In this document: positions 1-9,313 of the stretch, piece after piece
Numbering within the stretch: position 1 is the first letter of the stretch
Layout of the letters: every line of letters starts with the position of its first letter
NCBI GenBank assembly: GCA_029880325.1
Contig: JAOUOP010000022.1
Location: 50,990-114,989 of the forward strand
Reading direction: 5' to 3'
DNA: 64,000 nucleotides
DNA from: Myxococcales bacterium
GTDB lineage: Bacteria > Myxococcota_A > Polyangia > Polyangiales > JAFGIB01
Notes under the pieces: model-generated
Databases searched by the model: none
Told to the model about the DNA's origin: nothing
What the model saw: the letters and a program-made list of their open reading frames with translations, nothing else
Made by a program: the position numbers and the translations under genes

Positions 1-2
1 CG

Positions 3-230
3 GTCTTCACCCACGCCACGCCCTACTACGCGCCGGTGCCGATTTACATGAGTGGCTACTGGAGCTTCACCTTCGCCACCGAGCAGCGCGATCCGCTCAA
101 CATCGACGCCGAGCGCGCGGCAGCCATCATGGAAGGCTGCCGCTACCTCAACGCCGACATGTACCGGTCGGCCTTTGCCCAACCCACCGACGTGCTGCGG
201 GCCCTGGCCGAAGACGCCGACACGAAATAG
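3..230 (+). CDS. speE: Spermidine synthase (polyamine aminopropyltransferase), C-terminal fragment
   Basis: The reading frame enters from the left edge, so only about 75 C-terminal residues are present. The visible part reads VPIYMSGYWSFTFAT, then CRYLNADMYRSAFAQP and DVLRAL. This lines up with the conserved C-terminus of bacterial SpeE (IPTYYGGIMTFAWAT ... CRYYNPAIHTAAFALP). SpeE transfers an aminopropyl group from decarboxylated S-adenosylmethionine to putrescine in the cytoplasm. The SAM-binding core lies outside the window and cannot be checked. A second, membrane-fused spermidine-synthase-like protein is encoded at 50143-51756. Confidence 0.85.
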   Translation, partial: VFTHATPYYAPVPIYMSGYWSFTFATEQRDPLNIDAERAAAIMEGCRYLNADMYRSAFAQPTDVLRALAEDADTK

Positions 231-346
231 CGGATCGCGGGTGCGCGAGCGCGCTTGCACCGTGATTTTTCGGGAAATTCGTCGAGATCCGACCCGATCG
301 GGCCGTAGGCTTGCGACCGCGATGGCAAACGGTTACAGCAAGAAGC

Positions 347-1912
347 ATGTCCCAAGCCCGCACTTTCGTACTCGCGCTCGGCTTGCTCTCGGGTCTCTTG
401 ATGTTGCCTTCACATGTCGCGGCTGGCCCGGTCGAGCTGCTCGACCGCATCTCGGTGAACCCCGCCAACCCCGACCGCATCCTGCTGCACTACCGCTACG
501 GCGGCGAGGGCTACTTCTACTCGAGCGACGGCGGTGACAGTTTTCAGATCCTGTGCGCCGAGTTTCTCGACCCCGACATCGGCAGGGCTTCGAGTGTGCA
601 CCTGGCCGCCGACGGCACCACCTTCGCCGGCTATTTCGGCGGCCTGTATTACGACGACGCCACCGCCTGCTCCTGGCAGCTCGACGGCAGCACCGAGCTG
701 ACCGAGCAGTGGGTCAGCGACATCACGGGCGATCCCATCGACTCGAACGTCGACTACCTGATCACCTCGACCGCGCAGGGGGCGCTCAATGGCGTCATGC
801 GGCGCGAAGCCGGAGGCAGCTGGGCGCCCCTGGGTGAGCGCAAGGAGTTGCTGATCGGCCGCCTGCGCGTGGCCGATGTCGCCGGTGCACGCCGTTATTA
901 CCAGAGCGCGTCCCTGGGGCAGCAGATCGTCCCCATCGACGGCGTGGAGCAGTCGGTGCCCCAGTACGTCATTCGCGTCTCGAACGACGAGGCCGCGACC
1001 TGGCAGGAATTTCCCTTCGAGGTGACCACCAACCAGCTGCGGCTCGAGGCTGTCGACCCCAAAAACCCCGATCGCATCCTGGTCAACATCTCGCATCCGG
1101 AACAGGACGACGTGCTCATGGTCAGCAGCGACGGCGGCGAGACCTTCAGCGAATACCTGACCGTCTCGGAGTTTTCGGGCGTGACCTTCGGCCCCGAGGG
1201 GCAACTCTGGATCGGCGACGCCGGCCTTACGATCAATCCCGACGCGCCCCAGGGGCTGTGGGCCGCCACCGATCTCGGCACTGCACCGACGCTCGTCACC
1301 GACCAATACCCGGTCAACTGTCTGAGCTATCGCGAGGACGGCACGCTCTTCGTGTGCCAGCGCTTTTCCGCCGGCCGTGTCGATCCGAGCGACGGCAGCT
1401 TCAGCGAGACCTTAAACTTCATGGAATTCGACGAGGCGGTCGACTGTTCGGCTGCGGGCATCGACGTGGTGGCCGCCTGCGAGGATCAGTTCGCCGTGCA
1501 GATCAACTTCTGCCAGATCAGCCACTTCCCCGAAGCGGCCTTCTGCCAGCCCTACTGCGTCGATCTGAAGCCGATCGACATCTGCGACTGCGATCCAGAC
1601 ACCGGCGAGCGCGTGCCGAACCAGGACGACGGCGGCTGCCCCGAAGTGGCGGTGGACGTGCCGGACGCGCCGGACGCCGGTACCGGTATGGCAGGGGCTG
1701 GCGGCACAGGTGCGACTGGCGGCAGTGTGGCTGCTGCGGACGCTGGCGCGCCCGACGCCGCTGCTGACGCTGGCGACACCCAGGGCGGTGGCTGCTCCTG
1801 CTCTTTGCTGGGGGCTCGCAGCCACGACCGGCGCCTGCTGCAGTGGAGCCTGCTGCCGCTGCTGGCGCTCGTGCTATGCCGCGCCCGCCGCCGCGCCGGC
1901 GGTGATCGCTGA
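347..1912 (+). CDS. Secreted BNR/beta-propeller-like protein with MYXO-CTERM-like anchor
   Basis: The ATG at 347 gives a clean signal peptide (hydrophobic run LALGLLSGLLMLP then HVAAG); an ATG 36 bases upstream would only add a poor N-terminus. The mature part has repeated DGGDSF / DGGETF motifs each preceded by FYSS or VSS. These resemble BNR/sialidase-type Asp-box repeats of beta-propellers. A Cys-rich patch follows (CQISHFPEAAFCQPYC, CDCDP), then an A/G/D-rich linker. The C-terminus is GGGCSCSLLG, a hydrophobic helix and RARRRAG, the layout of the MYXO-CTERM sorting signal, so the protein is probably surface-anchored. No catalytic residues were identified. A small membrane-anchored protein follows 36 bp downstream. 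Confidence 0.75.
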   Translation: MSQARTFVLALGLLSGLLMLPSHVAAGPVELLDRISVNPANPDRILLHYRYGGEGYFYSSDGGDSFQILCAEFLDPDIGRASSVHLAADGTTFAGYFGGLYYDDATACSWQLDGSTELTEQWVSDITGDPIDSNVDYLITSTAQGALNGVMRREAGGSWAPLGERKELLIGRLRVADVAGARRYYQSASLGQQIVPIDGVEQSVPQYVIRVSNDEAATWQEFPFEVTTNQLRLEAVDPKNPDRILVNISHPEQDDVLMVSSDGGETFSEYLTVSEFSGVTFGPEGQLWIGDAGLTINPDAPQGLWAATDLGTAPTLVTDQYPVNCLSYREDGTLFVCQRFSAGRVDPSDGSFSETLNFMEFDEAVDCSAAGIDVVAACEDQFAVQINFCQISHFPEAAFCQPYCVDLKPIDICDCDPDTGERVPNQDDGGCPEVAVDVPDAPDAGTGMAGAGGTGATGGSVAAADAGAPDAAADAGDTQGGGCSCSLLGARSHDRRLLQWSLLPLLALVLCRARRRAGGDR

Positions 1913-1948
1913 GCGGGGCCCCGTCGCGGCCCAGGGCGACTCCGGAGC

Positions 1949-2524
1949 ATGAAGAAGCGCTGGTTGATCGCGATCGCGGTGCTGGGCCTGTGGGCGCTGC
2001 TCTTGGTGGACTTTTCGAAGCGCCGCCCGCGCCAGGCGCCCGATGCCGCATCGAACCTCGAGCAAGAAGCCGAACTGGCTGCCCCCAGCCCGGAGCCGCC
2101 AACCGCGCGCAGACCCCTCGAGCAGCCCGAACCCGTAGCCGAGGACGGGCCGTCCGAGCAGGAGACGCCCCCCCCGGAGCCGCTGCCGAGCAGCAGGCTG
2201 CGGCTATTGCGGCGCGCCCTGGAGTCCGAGCCGCGCGACACGCTTTGGGCCGATGGCGCCGAAGTCGAGGCCAAGCGCGTGCTCAGCGACGAGGAGTTGC
2301 CCGAGGACCTGGTGCAGTCGGTTCACTGCCGCAAGCGCGTGTGTAAGCTCGAGCTGCGCTGGTCGCGGGAGGGCAGCAGTGGCTACCGGCGTTTCAGCGC
2401 CCTGGTCGCCGAGCATTGGGGCCCCCACCTGGGCATCGAGTACTTGCCCGAGAGCCGCGCCGAGCGCCGCATCAACCTCTACATCCTGCGCGACGGCTAC
2501 ACTATCGGCGACCTGGTGGAGTGA
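1949..2524 (+). CDS. Membrane-anchored periplasmic protein of unknown function
   Basis: The product has 191 residues. MKKR is followed by a single hydrophobic helix (residues 5-21), which predicts an uncleaved N-terminal anchor with the rest in the periplasm. Residues 30-90 are a P/E-rich linker. A compact C-terminal domain of about 110 residues contains a CRKRVC pair that could form a disulfide. No family was recognised. It follows the propeller gene by 36 bp and is probably cotranscribed with it. The next gene is convergent. Confidence 0.6.
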   Translation: MKKRWLIAIAVLGLWALLLVDFSKRRPRQAPDAASNLEQEAELAAPSPEPPTARRPLEQPEPVAEDGPSEQETPPPEPLPSSRLRLLRRALESEPRDTLWADGAEVEAKRVLSDEELPEDLVQSVHCRKRVCKLELRWSREGSSGYRRFSALVAEHWGPHLGIEYLPESRAERRINLYILRDGYTIGDLVE

Positions 2525-2693
2525 CCGCCGGCTTTGGCTTTGGTGTCACGGTCACGTGGCCCAGGTCGGTGGTCGACGACACGTGAACCGGGGGCCTGAA
2601 CCGGGGTCAAATACGTCCCGGTGCTCGACTGCGACCACGGCCCCAGGTCCATGCGCCGAGCGCCGAGCGCCAGCGGCGCTGCCAATAAAGAAA

Positions 2694-2724
2694 ACGCCCG
2701 CCCCGCATAAAGCGAGACGGGCGT
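2694..2724 (-). terminator. Rho-independent terminator of the cytochrome/copper protein gene
   Basis: Read on the minus strand, ACGCCCG pairs perfectly with CGGGCGT. The inner bases TCTCGC/GCGGGG pair with two G-U wobbles, giving a 13-bp stem around a TTTAT loop. The right arm runs directly into TTTTCTTTATT. There is no T-tract on the plus side, so it should act for the minus-strand gene ending at 2747. The rest of the 222-bp gap (2525-2746) shows nothing else. Confidence 0.8.
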
Positions 2725-2746
2725 CTTGCCGTGCCGGGGTTCGGGG

Positions 2747-4300
2747 CTACTCGCCGAACTGCCAGCAGGTGTTGGTGGCACCGATCAGGCTGAGCACGCC
2801 ATTGTCCAGGGCGCCGGCCGGGTAGGAGAAGGCGAACTGGTAGCACATCTCCGCGTTGGTCGACTGGCCGAAGGCCACGAATGCGCCGGTGTCGTTGTTG
2901 TAGGTGCAGGTCGACTTGATCACGTCGTTGGGCTGCAGCACCAGCGCCGGCTCGAGCATGTAGTGCACCTGGTAGTCGAACTGGAAGGGCTGGTCGAAGA
3001 CCGTATCCCAGGTCGTGCTGCCGACGCGCTGCACCTCGGAGCGCATGTTGATGCCGATGGTGTGCAGGTGCGGCAGGAAGCCCACGATGGTGATCGGAGC
3101 GGCCGAGTCGTTGATGCAGGTGCCGTCAAACTCGTTGATGCCCGCGCCCATGGTCAGATTCTCGGTGCCGAGCCAGGTCAGGCCGCCCACGTTCGGACGC
3201 GAGCCGGCGGGCACGGTGCAGATCTGGACCTTGGTGGCGTCGGGCTGCGGCACCGATGTGGTGTTGTACATGTGCCACTGGATCATGATCTTGCGATCCT
3301 GGTTGGGGAGTTCCAGACCCATGTTGTCAGGCAGCACGAAGTTGCAGCCGCCCACGGCCCAGCCGGCGATCAGCTCGGCGCCAGCGCCCAGGGTGGTGCC
3401 GGTGACGAACTGGTTGACCGTGCCGTGGCCCGCCGCCGTGGTGTAGCCGAAGGCCAGCCAGTGGTGCAGCACCTGCAGATTGTCGAAGTCAGCGCCGAAA
3501 CGGGTGGCGATGCTGCCGCTGGGCCACGGTACGTCGTAGATGAACTCGTGGTAGGACTCGCCGGCCGAAACCGGGAAGGGTGAGGTGTCGGTGGGCGAGC
3601 TGATGCCGTGGACCGGGAACTCCCAGCAGGTCTCGCCGGGCAGCGCGACCAGCGGATCGTAGGCGGTGGGATCGGTCTCGCACTCGGTGGTCTTCACGCC
3701 CGTGCCGTTGCCGCTTTGATCGTTGTTCATCATGGTGGGGTCATCCACGGGCTCGTCAATCAGGCAGGTGGCGTCGCTGGCGCCGCCTGCGACGGCGCCG
3801 TTTTGGAGCCAGCTGTTGAGCGCGGCCAGGTCGTCGGGTTCGAGCGGTGCGCCCTGGGGCATGGTGCCGTCGTTGACGCGGATCTCGGCGACCTTGTAGA
3901 TGGGGGTACTCGGGTCGAGGCCGTTTTGGCTGGCGTAGAAGGGTGAGGGTTTATGCCAGTCCTCTGGGCTGGCGAGCGTGACGGCGCCGCCCACCGGAGT
4001 TGCGCCGTGGCAGGTCTGGCAGCGGTCGGCAAGCACCGGGGCCACGTCGCAGGGGAACGGCGTGCCCGACTGGGTGATGGTCGTGGTTGTCGTGGTGGTC
4101 GGGACTTGGTTGACAGTGGGGTCGTTGGTGACAGGACCCACCGTCGTGGGCCCGGCCCCGCCGGTGCCTGTGTTGATGGGAGCCGTGCCGACCGGCCCGC
4201 GACCCTCGGGCGCCGGCTCGGCGCAGCCGGCCGCGATCAGCAGCAGAGAAGCCGCGAGTGCCGCCGCACCCGGGCGTGATGACCTTTTAACTCGAACCAT
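2747..4300 (-). CDS. Lipoprotein: cytochrome c domain fused to PHM/DBH-type copper monooxygenase fold
   Basis: The product has 517 residues. The signal peptide ends in a lipobox (IAAGC, Cys26), followed by a T/G/P-rich linker. Residues 84-170 form a small cytochrome-c-like domain: CQTCH at 94-98 and a candidate axial Met in MPQG near 147. From about 225 on, the pattern fits type 2 copper ascorbate-dependent monooxygenases (peptidylglycine hydroxylase/dopamine hydroxylase): HH at 279-280, QWHMYN with H343, PHLHT with H411 and H413, and EMC with M485. These match the CuH (three His) and CuM (His-X-His plus Met) ligand sets. Substrate is unknown, and the fused heme suggests an alternative electron source. 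A paralogue lacking the heme domain is at 38864-40369. Confidence 0.75.
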   Translation of the reverse strand: MVRVKRSSRPGAAALAASLLLIAAGCAEPAPEGRGPVGTAPINTGTGGAGPTTVGPVTNDPTVNQVPTTTTTTTITQSGTPFPCDVAPVLADRCQTCHGATPVGGAVTLASPEDWHKPSPFYASQNGLDPSTPIYKVAEIRVNDGTMPQGAPLEPDDLAALNSWLQNGAVAGGASDATCLIDEPVDDPTMMNNDQSGNGTGVKTTECETDPTAYDPLVALPGETCWEFPVHGISSPTDTSPFPVSAGESYHEFIYDVPWPSGSIATRFGADFDNLQVLHHWLAFGYTTAAGHGTVNQFVTGTTLGAGAELIAGWAVGGCNFVLPDNMGLELPNQDRKIMIQWHMYNTTSVPQPDATKVQICTVPAGSRPNVGGLTWLGTENLTMGAGINEFDGTCINDSAAPITIVGFLPHLHTIGINMRSEVQRVGSTTWDTVFDQPFQFDYQVHYMLEPALVLQPNDVIKSTCTYNNDTGAFVAFGQSTNAEMCYQFAFSYPAGALDNGVLSLIGATNTCWQFGE

Positions 4301-4366
4301 GGCTCACAGACCTCCTGGCGGCACACGCGACCGCCCACGCTGGTGTCAATACCGGCGCCCGAACTC

Positions 4367-4389
4367 GTTTGCGTCACCGCAACGCAAAC
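4367..4389. promoter_or_regulatory. Perfect inverted repeat upstream of the copper/cytochrome lipoprotein gene
   Basis: GTTTGCGT and ACGCAAAC form an 8-bp perfect inverted repeat with a 7-base spacer. It lies 67-89 bases upstream of the minus-strand start at 4300, inside the 354-bp divergent gap shared with the acyl-CoA ligase gene. There is no T-tract, so an operator for a dimeric regulator is more likely than a terminator. This is an inference from position and symmetry only. The rest of the gap holds no recognisable gene. Confidence 0.35.
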
Positions 4390-4654
4390 ATCCCAACGCA
4401 CGGGGTTGCTATTCCACAACCCTACATCCGTACGTAATGTGTACACTAAGCCGAAGTCTGGCTCGTACGAAAGCTCGCCGCTTGCCGAAAAGTGATATTC
4501 CGCTACGTCAGATCGGGACATGGGACTGACTGATTGCGCCAAAAGCGTTTAATCTGGAAAACACGGAAATGCTTCGGGCGGGCGCCAGAACTTCGGGGCT
4601 GACTCTGCCCGTGGCATGGCGGGGTGACCGCGGGGCGATGCTACCCTTGGTGCC

Positions 4655-6655
4655 ATGGACCCGGCACTGCCCATCTGGCGCCCGGACGCGCGCCGTATCG
4701 CCGATGCCCACATCACGCGCCTGATGGCCCGGGCGGGCGCTGTGGTCGATCCGCAGGATGGAGCTGCCGTGGCCGCGGCGGCCCGCGACTTCGTGGCCCG
4801 CTCCCAGCGCGACATCGAGTGGTTCTGGGAGCTGGCGCTCGAGGACATGGACATGTTTTGGCAGCGCCCCTACGAGCGGCTGCTGGACGTCTCCAAAGGT
4901 CACGCCTGGGCCCAGTGGTTCATCGGCGGCCAGACCAACATCGCCGCGGCCTGCGTCGACCGCCACACCGGGGGCCCCCGCCGCCACAAGACCGCCCTGA
5001 TCGCCGAGACCGAGGACGGAAGGGTGCGGCGCTTCAACTATGCCGAGCTGGCTGCGGAGGTGGGCGCGCTGGCGGCGGCCCTGCGCGAGCGTGGGGTGGG
5101 CGTGGGCGATCGGGTTGCCTGTTACATGCCGATGGTAGCCGAGGTGGTCTTCGCCATGCTGGCCACCCAGAAGCTGGGCGCCATCTTCATCCCCATCTTC
5201 AGCGGCTACGCGGCTCCGGCCGTGCGCGAACGGCTCGAAGAAGCCGGCGTGAAGCTGCTGTTTACGGCCGACGCCTCCTCGCGCCGCGGCGCGCCGGTGG
5301 CGCTCAAGGAGCAGGCCGACCGGGCGCTGGACGGGCTCAGCTGCGTGCAGCACGTGCTGGTGGTCGAGCGCGGTGCCTTTGCCGACTGCGGCCCCACGCC
5401 GCCCACCTGCCCCATGCGTGCGGGACGCGACACCTTTTATCGGGCCGCGGTCGAAGCGGCGGGCCCCGCGCCCGAGACCGTCGTCATGGATGCGCTGGCG
5501 CCGGCGCTGATGCTCTTCACCAGCGGCACCACCGGCAAGCCCAAGGGCACCGTCCACACCCACGCCGGCTGCCTGGCCCAGATGGGCAAGGAGATCCTCT
5601 ACAACTTCGACCTGCACGACGACGACGTTTTCTGGTGGTTTTCCGACATCGGCTGGATGATGGGCCCCTGGGAGATCATCGGCTGCTTCATGCACGGCGG
5701 CAGCATCGTAATCTTCGAGGGCGCCCCCGACTTTCCCGAGCCCGACCGGGTGTTTGACAGCGTCGAGCGCCACGGCGTCACCACCCTCGGCATCAGCCCC
5801 ACGGCGGTGCGCATGTTGATGCGGGCCGGCGATCGTTGGGCCGAGGCCCACCCCATGGCCAGCCTGCGCACCCTGGGCAGCACCGGCGAGCCCTGGGATC
5901 CGGAGAGCTACCACTGGTACTTCGAGCAGGTGGGTAAGGGACGCTGTCCCATCATCAACATCAGCGGGGGTACCGACATCGTCGGCTGTTTTCTGGCGCC
6001 GCTGCCGATCATGGCGCTCAAGCCCGCCAGCCTGCAGAGCGCGGGGCTGGGCATGGCGGTGGACGTCTTCGATGACAGCGGCCGATCCGTAGTCGATGAG
6101 GTGGGCTACCTGGTCTGCAAGAAGCCGGCGCCCTCCATGACGCGCAGCCTGTGGAACAACGACGCCAAGTATCTCGAGACCTATTGGTCGAAGTTCCCCG
6201 AGGTCTGGAATCACGGCGACTGGGCGCGCATCGATGCCGACGGCGACTGGTACCTCTACGGACGCGCCGACGACACCATGAAAATCGCCGGCCGCCGCGT
6301 GGGGCCCGGTGAGATCGAGGCGGCCCTGATCGAACACGAGGCGGTCAGCGAGGCCGCTGCCGTGGGGGTGCCCGACGAGCTGAAGGGCACCGAGGTGGTC
6401 TGCTTCGTGGTGTTGCATCCGGGCCATGAGGAGAGCGATGACCTGCGCGCGGCCCTGAAAAGCGCTGTGGTCGAAGCCCTGGGTAAGGTCGATCGTCCCC
6501 GCGAGGTGCTCTTTGTCGACGACCTGCCCAAGACCCGCTCGGCCAAGATCCTGCGGCGCCTGATCCAGCGGCGCTATCTGGGGGCCGAGGAGCTGGGCGA
6601 CCTTTCGAGCGTCCAAAACCCCGAGGCCCTCGAGGCCATCGCCCACGCCCGCTGA
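4655..6655 (+). CDS. AMP-forming acetyl-CoA synthetase-like acyl-CoA ligase
   Basis: The product has 666 residues, the usual size of acetyl/propionyl-CoA synthetases. The N-terminal WFWELALEDMDMFW region resembles the ACS cap. The phosphate-binding loop TSGTTGKPKG lies at 289-298, followed by WWFSDIGWMMGPWEI typical of ACS enzymes. The A8 hinge YGRADDTMKIAGRRVGPGEIE and the A10 lysine (KTRSAKIL, about residue 631) are present. It should activate a short carboxylate through an acyl-adenylate in the cytosol. The exact acid (acetate, propionate, acetoacetate) cannot be decided. Malic enzyme follows on the same strand 179 bp on. Confidence 0.85.
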   Translation: MDPALPIWRPDARRIADAHITRLMARAGAVVDPQDGAAVAAAARDFVARSQRDIEWFWELALEDMDMFWQRPYERLLDVSKGHAWAQWFIGGQTNIAAACVDRHTGGPRRHKTALIAETEDGRVRRFNYAELAAEVGALAAALRERGVGVGDRVACYMPMVAEVVFAMLATQKLGAIFIPIFSGYAAPAVRERLEEAGVKLLFTADASSRRGAPVALKEQADRALDGLSCVQHVLVVERGAFADCGPTPPTCPMRAGRDTFYRAAVEAAGPAPETVVMDALAPALMLFTSGTTGKPKGTVHTHAGCLAQMGKEILYNFDLHDDDVFWWFSDIGWMMGPWEIIGCFMHGGSIVIFEGAPDFPEPDRVFDSVERHGVTTLGISPTAVRMLMRAGDRWAEAHPMASLRTLGSTGEPWDPESYHWYFEQVGKGRCPIINISGGTDIVGCFLAPLPIMALKPASLQSAGLGMAVDVFDDSGRSVVDEVGYLVCKKPAPSMTRSLWNNDAKYLETYWSKFPEVWNHGDWARIDADGDWYLYGRADDTMKIAGRRVGPGEIEAALIEHEAVSEAAAVGVPDELKGTEVVCFVVLHPGHEESDDLRAALKSAVVEALGKVDRPREVLFVDDLPKTRSAKILRRLIQRRYLGAEELGDLSSVQNPEALEAIAHAR

Positions 6656-6834
6656 TCGCGGAGCGGCGATCGGTCTGAAACCACCGCACCTCCAAACGGT
6701 TCGACATTTCCCGAATGCCGTTGTAACCCTAGGGTTTCCGACAGCGCGGAACGCGAGCCCGTCGGTTCTCGAAATGGCCGGGCACGCCGTCGTCGGAGCG
6801 AAGGTCTTTCACCCGCGAGCCAGGCAGCCCCCGC

Positions 6835-8175
6835 ATGGAACCCAAGGTCGTCCCGATCAAGAAGAGTAGCCCGCCGACCGTGAGCGACGCGGGCACCGAG
6901 CCCGTGCCCGAGCGCCAGGCCGCCCTCGACTACCACGCCCACGGTCGCCCCGGAAAGCTGGAGGTGGTTCCCACCAAGCCGGTCACCACCCAGCACGACC
7001 TGTCGCTGGCCTATTCGCCGGGCGTGGCCGAGCCCTGCCGCGAGATTCACCGCGACCGTTCCATGGTCGGCCGCTACACGGGCCGCCGCAACCTGGTGGC
7101 CGTGGTCAGCAATGGCACGGCGGTGCTGGGGCTGGGCGACATCGGGCCCTACGCCGCCAAGCCGGTGATGGAGGGCAAGGCGGTGCTCTTCAAGCGTTTC
7201 GCCGACATCGACGTCTTCGACATCGAGGTCGACGCCAAGGATCCGGAGCGCCTGATCGAAACCGTGGCCGCCCTGGAGCCCACCTTCGGCGGCATCAACC
7301 TGGAGGACATCAAGGCCCCCGAGTGCTTCATCGTCGAAAAGGCGCTGAAGATGCGGATGGCGATTCCGGTCTTCCACGACGACCAGCATGGCACGGCCAT
7401 CATCTCCGCGGCGGCTCTGCTCAACGGCCTTACGCTGCAGCAGCGCAAGGCTGAAGAGCTGCAAGTGGTGTGTGTCGGCGCCGGCGCCTCGGCCATCGCC
7501 TGCATGGACCTGTGGATCAAGATCGGCGTGCGCCGCGAGAACATCACCATGCTCGACTCCCGCGGCATCATCCGCGATGGGCGCGCCGGTGTGGGGCCCT
7601 ACAAGGCGCCGTTCGCGCGGCCTGCGGACGACCCGCGGCGCACCCTGGCCGACGCGCTCAAGGGCGCCGACGTACTCATCGGCCTGTCGTCGGGCGGCAG
7701 CGTCTCCACCGAGATGATCATGCCCATGGCCGAGCGACCGATGATCTTCGCCCTGGCCAATCCCGACCCCGAGATCCCCTACGACGACGCCCTGGCCGCA
7801 CGTCCGGACGCCATTGTGGCCACCGGTCGCAGCGACTTCCCCAACCAGGTCAACAACGTGCTCGGCTTCCCCTTCATCTTCCGCGGCGCGCTCGACGTGG
7901 CCGCGACCTCGATCAACGAGGCGATGAAGCTGGCCGCTGCGCACGCCCTGGCCGACCTGGCGCGCGAGCCGGTGCCGTCCGAGGTGGAGGCCGCCTACGG
8001 GGGCGAGAAACTCGCGTTTGGTCCCGGCTACATCATCCCCAAGCCCTTCGATGCCCGCGTGCTGCCCTGGGTCTCCAGCGCGGTGGCCGCGGCGGCGATG
8101 GAGACGGGAGTGGCGCAGGAGCCGGTCGATCTGGAGCAGTACCGGGAGCGCCTGAGCCGCAAGGCAGGGCTTTAG
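6835..8175 (+). CDS. Malic enzyme (malate dehydrogenase, oxaloacetate-decarboxylating)
   Basis: The product has 446 residues with MaeB-type signatures: [17 protein letters not shown] near the start, then [26 protein letters not shown], the lysine-containing [25 protein letters not shown], the metal site ECFIVE...FHDDQHGTA, and a Rossmann motif [24 protein letters not shown] closes the active site. It converts malate to pyruvate with reduction of NAD(P)+. The phosphotransacetylase-like C-terminal domain of long MaeB proteins is absent, so this is the short form. Cofactor preference cannot be read. Confidence 0.92.
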   Translation: MEPKVVPIKKSSPPTVSDAGTEPVPERQAALDYHAHGRPGKLEVVPTKPVTTQHDLSLAYSPGVAEPCREIHRDRSMVGRYTGRRNLVAVVSNGTAVLGLGDIGPYAAKPVMEGKAVLFKRFADIDVFDIEVDAKDPERLIETVAALEPTFGGINLEDIKAPECFIVEKALKMRMAIPVFHDDQHGTAIISAAALLNGLTLQQRKAEELQVVCVGAGASAIACMDLWIKIGVRRENITMLDSRGIIRDGRAGVGPYKAPFARPADDPRRTLADALKGADVLIGLSSGGSVSTEMIMPMAERPMIFALANPDPEIPYDDALAARPDAIVATGRSDFPNQVNNVLGFPFIFRGALDVAATSINEAMKLAAAHALADLAREPVPSEVEAAYGGEKLAFGPGYIIPKPFDARVLPWVSSAVAAAAMETGVAQEPVDLEQYRERLSRKAGL

Positions 8176-8200
8176 AACGAGCGCTCCCTACGTTGGCGTC

Positions 8201-9304
8201 GTGGGCCAGCCGGCAGCGGATCTGATCATCGTCGGCGGCGGCGTCGCCGGGCTTGCGGCCTTCGCGGCGCTGGCAAAGGGGCAGCGCTGCCTGCTGCTCG
8301 AGCGCGAGCCCATGCTCGCGACGCACGCTTCGGGCAAGAGCGCGGCGATTTTCAGGCCGCTGGAGGCCGACGAGACCACGGCGGCGCTTTCGGCGCGCAG
8401 TCGGCAGGGCTTCGCCGCGCTGATGCAGGACGACCCGGTGCGGCAGAGCGGGCTGATCCTGGCCAGTGCCGATGACGTTGAGCTCCACAACTGGCAGTTG
8501 CGTGGGCAGCGCCAGGGGCTCGAAGCCCAGCTGCTTGCGCCGGCCGAGCTTCGCGCGTTGTGCCCGATGGTAACCACAGGTGAAGCACTCGGAGGCGTGC
8601 TGCTGCCGGGCGGCGGGGTGATCGACACCCACGCCCTGATGCAGGCGCTGGCGGCGGCCGGGCGTGCGGCCGGCGGTGAGATTCGCACCGGGCAGGGGGT
8701 GCGGAGTCTGTGGCGGCAGGGTGCGCGCGTCTGCGGTGTCGAGCTGGACGACGGTACGCGCCTGCCGGCTCAGCAGGTGGTCTTGGCCGCCGGGGCCTGG
8801 GGGCGGCAGCTGGGCGAGAGCGCTGGCCTCGGGCTGCCGCTCGCGCCCGCGCGGCGGCATTTGGTGCAGCTACAGCTACCGGCGTCGGTGGCGTTGTCGA
8901 GTGCCGCGCCGGTGCTTTGGCGGCTCGATGATGAGCTCTACCTGCGCCCCGAGTCCGGTGGTGTGCTGGCCAGTCCCTGCGATCAGCAGCTCTTTGAGCC
9001 CTGCGACCCGCCGGTGGATGCTCGGGCGCTGGAGACCCTGGCCGACAAGCTCGCGCGCACCGCGCCGGCCCTGGCCGCGGCCCAGGTGCGCAGCCGCTGG
9101 GCCTGTCTGCGCACGTTTGCGCCCGACGCAGAGCTCGTGGTGGGACCCGATCCGCGCGTCACGGGGCTGTGCTGGTTCGCCGGGCTTGGCGGTCGTGGGA
9201 TGGCGGTTTCCGTGGGCGCCGCAGAGGTGCTCGCGCAGCGCTTGGCCGGCAGTAACTCTAAGTTGGGAGCCGCGCTCGACCCGGCGCGCCTGGCCCTGGA
9301 TTGA
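8201..9304 (+). CDS. FAD-dependent oxidoreductase, DAO family (amino-acid/glycine oxidase-like)
   Basis: The start is GTG at 8201, 25 bp after the malic enzyme stop, so the two are probably cotranscribed. The N-terminus DLIIVGGGVAGLAAFAAL is a Rossmann FAD motif, followed by LLLERE and HASGKSAAIFRP. The middle has GVIDTHALMQAL and VVLAAGAWG; the C-terminal GLCWFAGLGGRGM is the second FAD contact seen in D-amino-acid dehydrogenase/glycine oxidase proteins. There is no signal peptide, so it is cytosolic or membrane-peripheral. Substrate is unknown. The stop lies 9 bp from the convergent diheme gene. Confidence 0.75.
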   Translation: MGQPAADLIIVGGGVAGLAAFAALAKGQRCLLLEREPMLATHASGKSAAIFRPLEADETTAALSARSRQGFAALMQDDPVRQSGLILASADDVELHNWQLRGQRQGLEAQLLAPAELRALCPMVTTGEALGGVLLPGGGVIDTHALMQALAAAGRAAGGEIRTGQGVRSLWRQGARVCGVELDDGTRLPAQQVVLAAGAWGRQLGESAGLGLPLAPARRHLVQLQLPASVALSSAAPVLWRLDDELYLRPESGGVLASPCDQQLFEPCDPPVDARALETLADKLARTAPALAAAQVRSRWACLRTFAPDAELVVGPDPRVTGLCWFAGLGGRGMAVSVGAAEVLAQRLAGSNSKLGAALDPARLALD

Positions 9305-9313
9305 GCGCCCCGA

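Noticed and set aside
4508..6646. Long 712-residue minus-strand frame opposite the acyl-CoA ligase
   Set aside because: Antisense shadow typical of GC-rich DNA; the plus strand encodes a clear ACS-family enzyme.
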